From assembly GCA_023229825.1 (NCBI GenBank), contig JALNYN010000002.1, forward strand, positions 23,413-87,412: 64,000 bases of DNA. The letters are read 5' to 3'. A program made the position numbers and the translations under genes. Shown in pieces: positions 42,910 through 51,147 of this stretch (position 1 is its first letter; each line of letters opens with the position of its first letter). The notes under the pieces were generated by a model. It was not told the DNA's origin and did no database searches. It saw only the letters and a program-made list of their open reading frames with translations. This stretch comes from Minisyncoccota bacterium (GTDB taxonomy: Bacteria; Patescibacteriota; Minisyncoccia; Phycocordibacterales; CAIJYI01).

Positions 42910-44487
42910 TTAATTCTTCTTTTCTCTATACCCCAGCGCTTCGAGCAGATGTTTTTCTTGGATATTTTCACTTCCTTCCAAGTCTGCGATCGTTCTGGCG
43001 AGTTTTATGATCCTATGATATGCGCGCGGCGAGAGCGACATTCTTGTGGCGGCGGCGTTTAGCATATTCTTTTCTTTCTCTCCGAGTGGAGCGAATTTCT
43101 CCAAGTCTTTTGCGTTCATTTCGGAATTGGTACTTATTCGCCTTCGCCCGTCCGTAGCCTTTGGCGAAGGCGGGTTTCCTTCGAAACGTTTTTCCTGAAT
43201 TTTTCTCGCTTTTAAAACTCTGTTTCGTATATTTTCGCTCGTATCCGTCCCCTCCGGCGCTTTGTCCGAAAGTTTTTTGTAATCGACTTCGGCGACGTTT
43301 AAGAAAATGTCGATGCGATCCATGATCGGGCCCGACAATTTTCGTTCATATTTATAGATATCTCCAGCCGAGCAAATGCATTCTTTTTTGGTTCCCTTGT
43401 GTCCGCACGGGCAGGGATTCATGGCGGCAACTAAAATGAAATTGGCGGGAAATACCTCCGTTCCCTTTGCGCGGGAAATGCTCACGAATTTTTCTTCGAG
43501 AGGTTCGCGAAGCGATTCCAAAACGCGCTTTTCAAACTCCGGAAATTCGTCGGTGAATAAAACGCCGCGATGCGCAAGGGTGATCTCTCCTGGTTTCGGA
43601 AAAGCGCCGCCCCCAATGATGGAAACATAGGAAGAAGTATGATGCGGGGCGCGAAACGGCGGTTCGGTAATGAGCGATCCTTTGAGTGTGCCGGCGATGG
43701 AATGAATTCCTGTGATCTCCAGTGCTTCTTCAAGAGACAAAGACGGAAGAATTTGTGAAAAGGCGCGAGCGAGCATGGTTTTTCCCGTCCCGGGCGGACC
43801 GAACATGAGAACGTTGTGCCTTCCCGCCGCGGCGATTTCGAGACCGCGTTTAGCCGTTTCCTGCCCGCGGACATCTTCAAATCCGTAATCGCGGATAACT
43901 TTTTCGCGGTGAATTTCTTTCGTTTGGTGGACGGGAATCTCTTGTTTTGCGCCGTTTTCCGGCGGCCGTATGACATTCAGATGCTCGATGACCTCGGCAA
44001 GCGTTTTACAACCGTACACATTGATGCCGGAGATCATTGACGCTTCGTCCGCATTTCCGAACGGCAGAAAAACTTCTTTTGCGCCGCGTTCTTTCGCCTT
44101 TTTAACCAGAGGAAGCGTGCCGCGTATGGTTCGAAGCTCGCCGTTCAATCCGAGTTCTCCGAGAAAGATCTTTTTTGAGGAGTCGAACTTAATTTCACCG
44201 CCTGCTAAAAGATACCCGAGCGCCATCGCGAGATCGAAGTTCGTTCCCTCTTTTTTGATATGCGCCGGAGTAAGCGAAATGATTATTTTTTGATTTTTCG
44301 CCTTGGGTGATTTGAATCCCGAATTTTTTATAGCCGCCGAAATGCGATCTTTTGATTCATCCACCGATTTATCCGGCAGCCCGACGATAGAAAACGAAGC
44401 CAATCCTTTTGAAATATCAACTTCGACACAAACAATATGAGCGTTCAAGCCGACGGCTTGAGCGCTGTAGCATTTTGAAAAACCCAT
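42910..44487 (-). CDS. yifB: YifB/ComM family Mg-chelatase-like AAA ATPase
   Basis: 525 residues. N-terminal ChlI domain (AQAVGLNAHIVCVEVDISKGLASFSIVGLPD), Walker A GPPGTGKT (230-237), TDEFPEF, AAMNPCPCG and the C-terminal helical domain ending SPRAYHRIIKLARTIADLEGSE. The family assists recombination of transformed DNA (ComM). A short segment GNPPSPKATDGRRR near residue 430 is encoded by a palindrome and lies in a normally variable linker. ATG 44487. Confidence 0.95.
   Translation of the reverse strand: MGFSKCYSAQAVGLNAHIVCVEVDISKGLASFSIVGLPDKSVDESKDRISAAIKNSGFKSPKAKNQKIIISLTPAHIKKEGTNFDLAMALGYLLAGGEIKFDSSKKIFLGELGLNGELRTIRGTLPLVKKAKERGAKEVFLPFGNADEASMISGINVYGCKTLAEVIEHLNVIRPPENGAKQEIPVHQTKEIHREKVIRDYGFEDVRGQETAKRGLEIAAAGRHNVLMFGPPGTGKTMLARAFSQILPSLSLEEALEITGIHSIAGTLKGSLITEPPFRAPHHTSSYVSIIGGGAFPKPGEITLAHRGVLFTDEFPEFEKRVLESLREPLEEKFVSISRAKGTEVFPANFILVAAMNPCPCGHKGTKKECICSAGDIYKYERKLSGPIMDRIDIFLNVAEVDYKKLSDKAPEGTDTSENIRNRVLKARKIQEKRFEGNPPSPKATDGRRRISTNSEMNAKDLEKFAPLGEKEKNMLNAAATRMSLSPRAYHRIIKLARTIADLEGSENIQEKHLLEALGYREKKN
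43138..43174. repeat. Palindrome P4 inside yifB
   Basis: CGCCTTCGCC (43139-43148) and GGCGAAGGCG (43163-43172) flank CGTCCGTAGCCTTT. A related CTTCGCCAGAGGCTACGCAGG unit lies in the tRNA-Pro fragment at 57299-57328. Confidence 0.7.
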
Positions 44488-44579
44488 TGTAAAAAAAGCT
44501 TTTAGCTGTTAGGTTTTAGGTGTTAGCTTGCCGACGGTCGTTGTCGTGAAGCTAAAACCTAACAGCTAAAACCTAAAAC
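44488..44579. repeat. Inverted word-repeat spacer
   Basis: TTTTAGCTGTTAGGTTTTAG on the left and AGCTAAAACCTAACAGCTAA on the right; the same word recurs just upstream of nrdD (61603-61640). Confidence 0.65.
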
Positions 44580-44942
44580 CTAGTTATTAATGTGCTCCTT
44601 GCACGTTTCTGCTGCAGGATTCGCGTCGAGACGGTCGTCCTCTATTTCCTTTCCGCAAATTTTGCAAATACCGAATTCTCCATTTTCGATCTTTAAAAGA
44701 GAGTTTTTTACCTCATTGAGACGCGCTTCGAGTTCTCCTTCGACGGCGCTTCTCTCCTCAAATTGTTCGAATTTATCCGCCAATGAATTTTCATCCGCAT
44801 CATCCACATTGTCCGCGTTGCCGGGCGTCCCCTGCCAATCATTGGGGTTTTCAGGATTTACGCGTCCAACACTGCGAAGCTCTTCTTCGAGTTTCGTCTT
44901 TTCTTTGGTGAGCAGTTCCTTATATAATTCAATGTTTTTCAT
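44580..44942 (-). CDS. DksA/TraR-type zinc-finger protein
   Basis: 120 residues. Long N-terminal helical region (LYKELLTKEKTKLEEELRSVG ... ENSLADKFEQFEERSAVEGELEARLNEV) and a C-terminal finger GICKICGKEIEDDRLDANPAAETCKEHI. The fourth zinc ligand would be His rather than Cys (CxxC ... CxxH). DksA-type proteins bind RNA polymerase through the secondary channel. This short CPR form may act similarly, but that is inference. Confidence 0.88.
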   Translation of the reverse strand: MKNIELYKELLTKEKTKLEEELRSVGRVNPENPNDWQGTPGNADNVDDADENSLADKFEQFEERSAVEGELEARLNEVKNSLLKIENGEFGICKICGKEIEDDRLDANPAAETCKEHINN

Positions 44943-45238
44943 ATGATCTCATCTTAGCAAATAATAGCAAAAGGGCAATATAATAAATGATTCTCGTTTC
45001 TGATAATGAGAATTTTCTGAAAATTTGCCCTTATGGTGCAAAATTCCTAATTCCTAATTCCTAATTTCCAATTTCTAATAAAATGTCCAATTACAAAATT
45101 TCAAACCGTTTTTATATTTAGTCATTGGACATTTTATTAGAAATTTGAAATTGGGAATTGGAAATTATTTAACAAACAGCAGCAAGAATTACTTAAGGGG
45201 ACATTCGAATTACTGACCTCTGAAACTACCAGTAACGA
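44943..45238. repeat. Spacer with long inverted word repeats
   Basis: AATTCCTAATTTCCAATTTC and AAAATGTCCAATTAC on the left are mirrored by ATTGGACATTTTATTAG and GGGAATTGGAAATT on the right (45045-45170). No gene seen. Confidence 0.6.
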
Positions 45239-46615
45239 TCATTTCTTCTCCAGTGTGAGATCGAGCCGTCTCGCGACCTCAAAAAGAGTATTTTCGCTCG
45301 TGCTCAAGATAATCGTATTTTGATCTTTAAATATATAAACCAACACCGTTTCATCACTGAAATCTTTCAATTGACGCGTGTCTTTGTTCTTTGCCACAAC
45401 ATCAACCCACGCTCTCCCGCGGAGGTCATCGGCGGTCAAAAGCCTGAAAAGCGGGTATATATCATCAAGCATGGTCGGTTCCCACGACAGCATTTCAGCA
45501 AAAGCTGAGTCATAATAATCAGTTTTGAGCACAAGGAAAGGCTGATTGCCGTTGAAATTATGGAATCCGAACATGTAGTCCGTCTTAAGCGAACGGAGCA
45601 GGTTTTGAGGGATCGGTATGTGTAAAATATTAAACAGATCGTCGATGCGAAGGATCGTTTTGGTTTCAGTGACCCCGTCTTCTGTGGTGACCGTATCTTT
45701 ATTGACAAAATAGACAAATTCGATCGTATCAAGCTTAATGTCGCCGTTGATATTTCTGCTTATTTCGCTTGATAGGTCTTTCGCTGATTTTCCCGTTACC
45801 ACGATCTCTTTATTGTGTTCTGTTCCGAGAAGCGGAACGACGTTGAGTTCTGTGAAAACGTTATTCTTATCCACAGGACGGAAGAACGCGTAATAAACGA
45901 CTCCAATGGAAAGCAACAGGAAAACAACCGAGAAAAGGATAAGAGGAAGATTTTTTCCCGACTGAGGAGATTCGTTCAACTCTCTTTTTGCGCGCGCTTT
46001 TTCTTCTTCTAAAACCATACGTACCAGCGAAGTTTTTTGATCCTTGATCGTTCCGGCAACGTCTTTTTTGTAGGTGCGCAACGTGGGCAGTGCGGAAATA
46101 TCCTCTGCTTTGGATTCGGGAACCTTCTCTTTCGGTGTTTTGGTCGTGTTTGAAGGACGTGTGATTGCCGGACGATTAATAGTCGGAGGTATCACATTTT
46201 GCCTTTTAGGAGAAAGATCTTCCGCGTCGACGTTAACCGTAGGCGTCAACGTTTTCCAGCCAAGGTCTTTTTTCGGCAAGATGGGCGCGCTTTTTAGAGA
46301 AAGGTCCTCTCCTCCCGTCGCTTTATCCATCAGTTTTGATTCGATATCCGGTTTCTTCGGTACTCGAAATTCTTTTTTGGGCGGAAGCGTTTCGGCAATA
46401 TTTATGGGTGTATTCGGAGGGATGTCGGGAAGTGTTTTTGCGTCCGATGTCGGCTCATTTTGAGACACGACGGAAAGAGGAAGATTTTTCAGACCAAACA
46501 AGGCCGCTTTTTCATCCTCCGTTTTATCTTTTTGAGGTACGCTCAAAACCGTCGGATCTTTTGTGTCCGCTGTTAATATATCGCCGGTGTTATTCTTCGG
46601 CAGGTCAGTATCCAT
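45239..46615 (-). CDS. Single-pass membrane protein with long cytoplasmic N-terminus
   Basis: 458 residues. Residues 1-220 are hydrophilic, rich in Pro/Lys/Thr, predicted disordered. One transmembrane segment at about 226-247 (LPLILFSVVFLLLSIGVVYYAF). The C-terminal 205 residues are an ordered mixed alpha/beta domain (LDTIEFVYFVNKDT, DYMFGFHNFNGNQPFLVLKTDYYDSAFAEML). Not recognised as a named family. Located immediately downstream of pnp in the same direction. Confidence 0.75.
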   Translation of the reverse strand: MDTDLPKNNTGDILTADTKDPTVLSVPQKDKTEDEKAALFGLKNLPLSVVSQNEPTSDAKTLPDIPPNTPINIAETLPPKKEFRVPKKPDIESKLMDKATGGEDLSLKSAPILPKKDLGWKTLTPTVNVDAEDLSPKRQNVIPPTINRPAITRPSNTTKTPKEKVPESKAEDISALPTLRTYKKDVAGTIKDQKTSLVRMVLEEEKARAKRELNESPQSGKNLPLILFSVVFLLLSIGVVYYAFFRPVDKNNVFTELNVVPLLGTEHNKEIVVTGKSAKDLSSEISRNINGDIKLDTIEFVYFVNKDTVTTEDGVTETKTILRIDDLFNILHIPIPQNLLRSLKTDYMFGFHNFNGNQPFLVLKTDYYDSAFAEMLSWEPTMLDDIYPLFRLLTADDLRGRAWVDVVAKNKDTRQLKDFSDETVLVYIFKDQNTIILSTSENTLFEVARRLDLTLEKK

Positions 46616-46654
46616 GTTGTGAATGGAGAACCGCTGTGAGTGGGGGGAAGTTTG

Positions 46655-48805
46655 TTATTCCGTTGCGGCGACTGTCGGGGCGGCTGGCTTGGGCGCCATT
46701 TCCGCCATTTTTTTCTTTGCCCAATCCGGATCTGCTTTTCTGATGGAAAGGCTGAGTCTCGATCTCTCGTCAATTTCTTTGACGATAACGGGGACGGTAT
46801 CTCCTTCCTTTATAATATCACTTACTTTGTTTACGCGAAATGGTGCGATCTCGGAAATGTGGACAAGTCCTTCTGTGTTGTAGCCTATCTTAACAAAAGC
46901 TCCGATCTCGATGATCTTGGTAACCACTCCTGTATAGCGTTCCCCCGCTTTGTAGACATGCGTCATACCTTCGATGATCTTCTTCGCTTTTTCGGCGGCA
47001 CCGTTCTTTCCGGTAATAAATACCGTTCCATCTTCCTCGATATCGATCTCAGATCCGGTAGCTTCGCGAATTTTATTGATCACCTTGCCTCCGGGGCCGA
47101 TGATCCCGCCGATCTGGTCAGGCTGTATCTTTGCCACGAGTATCTTCGGTGCGACTGACGCGATATCCGCGCGCGGAGCGGGAATTGCTTTTTCTATAAC
47201 ATCAAGTATCTGAAAGCGAGCCGTTTTTGCTTTGACGAACGCTTCGGAAAGGATCTTTACCGGAATACCGTCGACTTTCACATCCATCTGAATGGCGGTA
47301 ATTCCTTCGCGAGTTCCAGCAACTTTGAGGTCCATATCTCCATGGTGGTCTTCCGGACCTTGAATATCCATTAAGATCTTATACGTTTTTTCATCTTCCA
47401 TCATAAGACCCATGGCGATGCCGGCGACGGGCGCTTTGATCGGTACTCCGCCATCCATAAGGGCGAGCGTGGAACCGCAAACGGAGGCCATGGACGTAGA
47501 GCCGTTGGAAGCCATGGATTCGGAAACGACGCGAATGGTGTAAGGAAAAGTTTGCTTGTTAGGAAGAACAGGAATAAGCGCTTTTTCAGCAAGTGCTCCG
47601 TGCCCTATCATGCGTCGGTTCGTTCCGCCCATTCTGCCGGTTTCACCGCCGGAATACGGAGGAAAATTATAGTGGTGCATGTAGGTCTTGTCTTTTTCCG
47701 TTCCATCTATGGTCTGTGAATCTTTCGGTCCTCCAAGAGTCAGTACTGAGAGAACGTGCGTTCCGCCTCGATAAAAGACGCCGGTTCCATGGAGGATCGG
47801 CGAAATCCCTCCCGCCTGCGCGCTCAAATTGCGCAGTTCGTCCATGCCGCGTCCATCAGGCCGGCAATTATTCTTTATCGCCTCTTTATGGAGAAGTTCA
47901 TTCACCTGATGATGGAAATATTCCTTCGCCTTCCCCACGTCTTCTTCAGGTAATTTTTCCTCCACCATCTTCCCCCACTCCGCCTCAAGCTCGTATCCGA
48001 CTTTGCTTCCCGGCCCGACGTAGAGTTTCTCTTTTAATGTTTTAAGGATTTGGTCGGCAAAAAGTTTTTTCACGGCATCTGAATGATCTTCTTTCGCAAA
48101 TACCATTTTAGTTTTTCCCAATTCCTTGATGATCATTTTCTGGAAATTCTGTATTTTTTCGATCTCCTCCTTCCCTTTTTGGAGCGCGAGACTAGCGACA
48201 TCTTCGGTGATCTCTTTTCCCCCGAGTTCGATCATGTTGATGTTTCCGTCTTTTCCGCAGAGGGTCATATCCATTTCGTAATCAGCCGATTCCCTTTCCT
48301 CATTTGAAGGATTGACGATAAATTCATTGCTTCCTTTCTTTTTTCCGAGACGAACCGATGAAACAGGTCCGTTAAAAGGAATATCCGAGGTGGCGAGTGC
48401 GAGCGATGCGGCGCTGACGGCAAGCACATCAGGCTCATAACCGTTCATCGCAAGAATAGTAATAACCACCTGAATTTCGTTTCTGATATGCTGATCAAAA
48501 AGAGGTCGAATGGTTCGGTCGACGACTCGTCCGGAAAGAATTCCTTCGCTTGAAGGTTTCCCTTCTCTTCTCACGTAACGGCTGCCCAATATTTTCCCGG
48601 TCGCATAAAAGCGATCTTCGTAATCAACCGTGAGCGGCAAATAATCAATTCCATCCCTTTTGTCTCCGCCGATCACGGCAGTGGCGAGCACCATCGTATC
48701 GCCGTAGCTTATTATGACCGAACCGTTGGTTTGATCCGCGAGGTCCGTAAATTGGGCGACAAGTTTTTTACCCCCAATTTCCACAGAATATTCTTTGCTT
48801 TGCAT
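46655..48805 (-). CDS. pnp: Polyribonucleotide nucleotidyltransferase (PNPase)
   Basis: 716 residues from ATG 48805; a GTG seven codons upstream adds no family sequence. Two RNase PH domains (first: YGDTMVLATAVIGG ... YVRREGKPSSEGILSGRVVDRTIRPLF; second: CRPDGRGMDELRNLSAQAG ... FPPYSGGETGRMGGTNRRMIGHGALAEKAL), KH domain (IIGPGGKVINKIREATGSEIDIEEDGTV) and an S1 domain (YTGVVTKIIEIGAFVKIGYNTEGLVHISE). 3'-5' phosphorolytic RNA decay. Normal length and all catalytic segments present. Confidence 0.97.
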   Translation of the reverse strand: MQSKEYSVEIGGKKLVAQFTDLADQTNGSVIISYGDTMVLATAVIGGDKRDGIDYLPLTVDYEDRFYATGKILGSRYVRREGKPSSEGILSGRVVDRTIRPLFDQHIRNEIQVVITILAMNGYEPDVLAVSAASLALATSDIPFNGPVSSVRLGKKKGSNEFIVNPSNEERESADYEMDMTLCGKDGNINMIELGGKEITEDVASLALQKGKEEIEKIQNFQKMIIKELGKTKMVFAKEDHSDAVKKLFADQILKTLKEKLYVGPGSKVGYELEAEWGKMVEEKLPEEDVGKAKEYFHHQVNELLHKEAIKNNCRPDGRGMDELRNLSAQAGGISPILHGTGVFYRGGTHVLSVLTLGGPKDSQTIDGTEKDKTYMHHYNFPPYSGGETGRMGGTNRRMIGHGALAEKALIPVLPNKQTFPYTIRVVSESMASNGSTSMASVCGSTLALMDGGVPIKAPVAGIAMGLMMEDEKTYKILMDIQGPEDHHGDMDLKVAGTREGITAIQMDVKVDGIPVKILSEAFVKAKTARFQILDVIEKAIPAPRADIASVAPKILVAKIQPDQIGGIIGPGGKVINKIREATGSEIDIEEDGTVFITGKNGAAEKAKKIIEGMTHVYKAGERYTGVVTKIIEIGAFVKIGYNTEGLVHISEIAPFRVNKVSDIIKEGDTVPVIVKEIDERSRLSLSIRKADPDWAKKKMAEMAPKPAAPTVAATE

Positions 48806-49105
48806 GTTTTTATTGCGTGTGGTCACCGGATTCTAGTACTGAAATATGATCGATCGTATTTCAATCCTATGATCCGCCGGCCACGATTAAACCTATAATA
48901 CACTCTTCAAAAGTCGCTTGTCGTCATCCCGGGCAACGACCCGGGATCCATGTTATACCGCCGAACATGGATTCCGGATCAAAGTCCGGAATGACAAAAA
49001 TACGAATAAAACGACTTTTGAAAGAGCACTAATGAAACCACTATATCAATGTTTTATAAAGAAAACAAAGTTGACCCAGCTAGAAAATCGTGTTTTTTGG
49101 AGATG
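48806..49105. other. Divergent spacer where gene orientation switches
   Basis: Upstream region of pnp (leftward) and of the 49165 gene (rightward). It holds the P2 palindrome doublet at 48921-48996 and otherwise no gene. Left of here most genes run leftward, right of here most run rightward. Confidence 0.5.
48921..48996. repeat. P2 palindrome doublet (REPIN-like)
   Basis: GTCATCCCGGG...CCCGGGATCCATG is followed by the inverted unit CATGGATTCCGGA...TCCGGAATGAC, similar to 17545-17628. Confidence 0.75.
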
Positions 49106-49134
49106 TTGACAAAAACAAATTTTTATCTTAAGAT
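49106..49134 (+). promoter_or_regulatory. Strong promoter of the 49165 gene
   Basis: Consensus -35 TTGACA (49106-49111), 17 bp, -10 TAAGAT (49129-49134). Confidence 0.8.
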
Positions 49135-49164
49135 GTTTCAGGAATTGTCCAAAGGAGAACAAAC

Positions 49165-49428
49165 ATGCCATACGTTAAAATTAACGGAGAACAACAGTAC
49201 TTGCTTGATAAACACGAATTTGAGCGTCTTGTTTCAGAAAGAAGCAAAATAAGCGCCGAAATCGAGGCTCTCAAGGCGGTCCGTTTCGTGGAAAATGTCT
49301 TTTTTACCGGAAGACTTTCGCTTGAAATTTCTTCCCGTGAACAAAAAATAAAGTCAATTGATCTCGCCCTTGCTGATCATCGCAAAAAACTCGGCATCGA
49401 AACGCCGACCATTCATACGGAATTATAA
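49165..49428 (+). CDS. Small coiled-coil hypothetical protein
   Basis: 87 residues: a short strand region (YVKINGEQQYLLDKHEFERL) then two helices (SERSKISAEIEALKAV and SREQKIKSIDLALADHRKKLG). Shine-Dalgarno AAAGGAG, strong promoter and terminator make it a well-expressed independent unit. Not recognised. Confidence 0.75.
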   Translation: MPYVKINGEQQYLLDKHEFERLVSERSKISAEIEALKAVRFVENVFFTGRLSLEISSREQKIKSIDLALADHRKKLGIETPTIHTEL

Positions 49429-49436
49429 AGTTTCGA

Positions 49437-49464
49437 AACACCGCGAGTATTCGCGGTGTTTTTT
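49437..49464 (+). terminator. Rho-independent terminator
   Basis: AACACCGCGA-GTAT-TCGCGGTGTT stem and T run. Confidence 0.9.
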
Positions 49465-49506
49465 AATTCCTTGCCGTATTCCCTTCTCTCCATTATTCTT
49501 AATGTT

Positions 49507-50280
49507 ATGAAAATCATTTCTTGGAATGTGAACGGTCTGCGCGCCGTACATAATAAAAACTTGTTTCTCCCCTTTGTTTTGAGGGAAAAACCTGACATTT
49601 TGTGTCTTCAGGAGATCAAAGCGCAAGCGCTGCAATTACCCGCAGAAATAGCCGTCATGCCCGGATATCATGCCTATTTCTCGTCCCCAAAGGTGAAAAA
49701 AGGATACAGCGGCGTTGCACTGTATTCAAAAACAGAGCCGGAAAAAGTCGAATATGGCATAGGTATTCCCAGATTCGATGACGAAGGACGGATCCTTATC
49801 GCCTATTATCCGGAATTCACGCTTCTCAATATCTATTTTCCGAACGGCGGAAGCGGTGAGGAACGACTGAAGTATAAACTAGACTTTTATGATGCGTTCC
49901 TCTTATTTATTGATAAGTTAAAAAAAGGAGGACAGAAGATTATTTTCTGTGGAGACATCAACACGGCTCATGAAGCGATCGATCTTGCACGTCCGAAACA
50001 GAATGAAAACAACACCGGCTTCCTTCCTGAAGAACGCGCATGGATCGACGAGGTGATCGCGCACGGATATTCCGACATCTTCAGAGGCCAATATCCGACT
50101 AAAAAAGATGTCTATACTTTTTGGGATATGAAGACGGCGTCGAGAGAAAGAAATGTAGGCTGGAGGATCGATTATTTTTTCATAAGCAACAATATTTCTC
50201 CGAAAAAAATATCAACAGGAGTGTTATCAAATGTATACGGTTCGGATCACTGTCCAATTTCCCTTTTATTAGAGCCGTAG
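49507..50280 (+). CDS. xthA: Exodeoxyribonuclease III / AP endonuclease
   Basis: 257 residues from ATG 49507 (MKIISWNVNGLRAVHNK), the invariant family start; the frame upstream has no similarity. Active-site motifs: CLQEIKAQ, GYSGVALYSK, LLNIYFPNGG, GDINTAHEAIDL, and the C-terminal WRIDYFFIS ... GSDHCPISLLL with catalytic Asp-His. Repairs abasic sites. Confidence 0.96.
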   Translation: MKIISWNVNGLRAVHNKNLFLPFVLREKPDILCLQEIKAQALQLPAEIAVMPGYHAYFSSPKVKKGYSGVALYSKTEPEKVEYGIGIPRFDDEGRILIAYYPEFTLLNIYFPNGGSGEERLKYKLDFYDAFLLFIDKLKKGGQKIIFCGDINTAHEAIDLARPKQNENNTGFLPEERAWIDEVIAHGYSDIFRGQYPTKKDVYTFWDMKTASRERNVGWRIDYFFISNNISPKKISTGVLSNVYGSDHCPISLLLEP

Positions 50281-50307
50281 TTTAGATTGTCTTTTAAGGA
50301 AATTTAG

Positions 50308-50326
50308 TTATCCACAGTTATCCACA
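50308..50326. promoter_or_regulatory. Two tandem perfect DnaA boxes (candidate oriC B)
   Basis: TTATCCACA at 50308-50316 and again at 50318-50326, same orientation, 10 bp apart. They lie in a 520-bp AT-rich spacer between xthA and the 50804 gene, next to the orientation switch and the parS-like cluster. Confidence 0.6.
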
Positions 50327-50335
50327 GTAAAGGAC

Positions 50336-50363
50336 TTGCACATAAAGGACACGCGAGTATAAT
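50336..50363 (+). promoter_or_regulatory. Promoter with perfect -10 for a small transcript
   Basis: TTGCAC (50336-50341), 16 bp, TATAAT (50358-50363). The transcript would run over the 21-codon ORF at 50408 to the terminator at 50507-50534. Confidence 0.6.
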
Positions 50364-50407
50364 AATAATCAGATAGTGATTTACAAATAGATTACCAAAG
50401 GAACAAT

Positions 50408-50473
50408 ATGTTCCACCGCGATAACCATCGCAAACAATCTATAAAAACACAATCAAAAAACAAATCGCATTAG
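50408..50473 (+). CDS. Possible 21-residue basic peptide
   Basis: ATG at 50408 with AAAGGA five bases upstream, 21 codons rich in Lys, Gln, His, Ser and Asn (begins MFHRDNHRK). Its own promoter and terminator enclose it. Alternatively the transcript is a non-coding RNA and the frame is chance. Confidence 0.35.
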   Translation: MFHRDNHRKQSIKTQSKNKSH

Positions 50474-50506
50474 TTCTTTTCTCTAAAAGACAAATAAATA
50501 TACAGC

Positions 50507-50534
50507 AAGGGCCATCTTATCGTGGCCCTTTACT
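50507..50534 (+). terminator. Terminator of the small transcript
   Basis: AAGGGCCA-TCTTATCG-TGGCCCTT hairpin followed by TACTTTATT. Confidence 0.75.
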
Positions 50535-50576
50535 TTATTCTGTGAGCATACGGCGAGTCGTCTTTTTGGCGATCTT

Positions 50577-50650
50577 CGTTTTGTTTTTTAAAAATTATGT
50601 CGGGGCAGTACTACTGTACAGCCCCGACATAATTTTTAAAAAACAAAACG
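50577..50650. repeat. Perfect 30-bp inverted repeat
   Basis: Arms 50577-50606 (starts CGTTTTGTTTTTTAAAAATT) and 50621-50650 are exactly complementary around a 14-nt loop. AT-rich with a GGGGC/GCCCC tip. The rest of the spacer to 50727 holds no gene. Confidence 0.9.
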
Positions 50651-50727
50651 AATCTCATCCAAAAATCCCGCCTCTTGAAGGTTATAACTTTTACGAGTAA
50701 AAAATTATTAGAACAAAACAATATTCA

Positions 50728-50756
50728 TTGACAAGCTTTGTTTTATCCAATAATCT
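50728..50756 (+). promoter_or_regulatory. Promoter of the 50804 gene
   Basis: TTGACA (50728-50733), 17 bp, TAATCT (50751-50756); strong Shine-Dalgarno AAGGAGGAA before the ATG. Confidence 0.8.
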
Positions 50757-50803
50757 TGTAGTGGATACGCAAAACTTCCAAACAAGCAGAAAAGGAGGAA
50801 TTT

Positions 50804-51115
50804 ATGTCATTTTATAGAGATGTAATGACAAAAATTGTGCACGATAATGAAGTGTTTAACTATAGTACAACAGAAAAACGCCTCACCAGTTATTTTTATA
50901 TAACACATGTAGCCGAGAAAGAAGAAGTTCAAAACGCTATCCACACGTTAGTTGCGATCGGTCTTGTTAAATGCGTTCTACGCAGAGGTCCATCTCACTG
51001 GGATGTGGCATATCGCGAAGGAACCAGCGATGAGATCGTTCCTACCGCATTCGCTCTTCGGCTTATGAAAAAATATGTATTGAGGAATTATTTCATGGAT
51101 AAAGGGTTATATTAA
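50804..51115 (+). CDS. Hypothetical protein with possible winged-helix fold
   Basis: 103 residues. The stretch YFYITHVAEKEEVQNAIHTLVAIGLVKCVLRRG resembles the helix-helix-strand wing of winged-helix proteins, but no family is recognised. No membrane segment. Strong promoter, ribosome binding site and terminator; it is the gene next to the tandem DnaA boxes. Confidence 0.7.
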   Translation: MSFYRDVMTKIVHDNEVFNYSTTEKRLTSYFYITHVAEKEEVQNAIHTLVAIGLVKCVLRRGPSHWDVAYREGTSDEIVPTAFALRLMKKYVLRNYFMDKGLY

Positions 51116-51117
51116 CC

Positions 51118-51147
51118 AAAAAGGGGCTAGATAGCCCCTTTTTTTTA
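51118..51147. terminator. Bidirectional terminator
   Basis: AAAAAGGGGCTA-GATAGCCCCTTTTT stem between the 50804 gene and convergent cca. Confidence 0.9.

Noticed and set aside
46640..48307. Rightward frames of 60-170 codons opposite pnp
   Set aside because: Antisense to a complete PNPase with all domains; no ribosome binding sites or family motifs.
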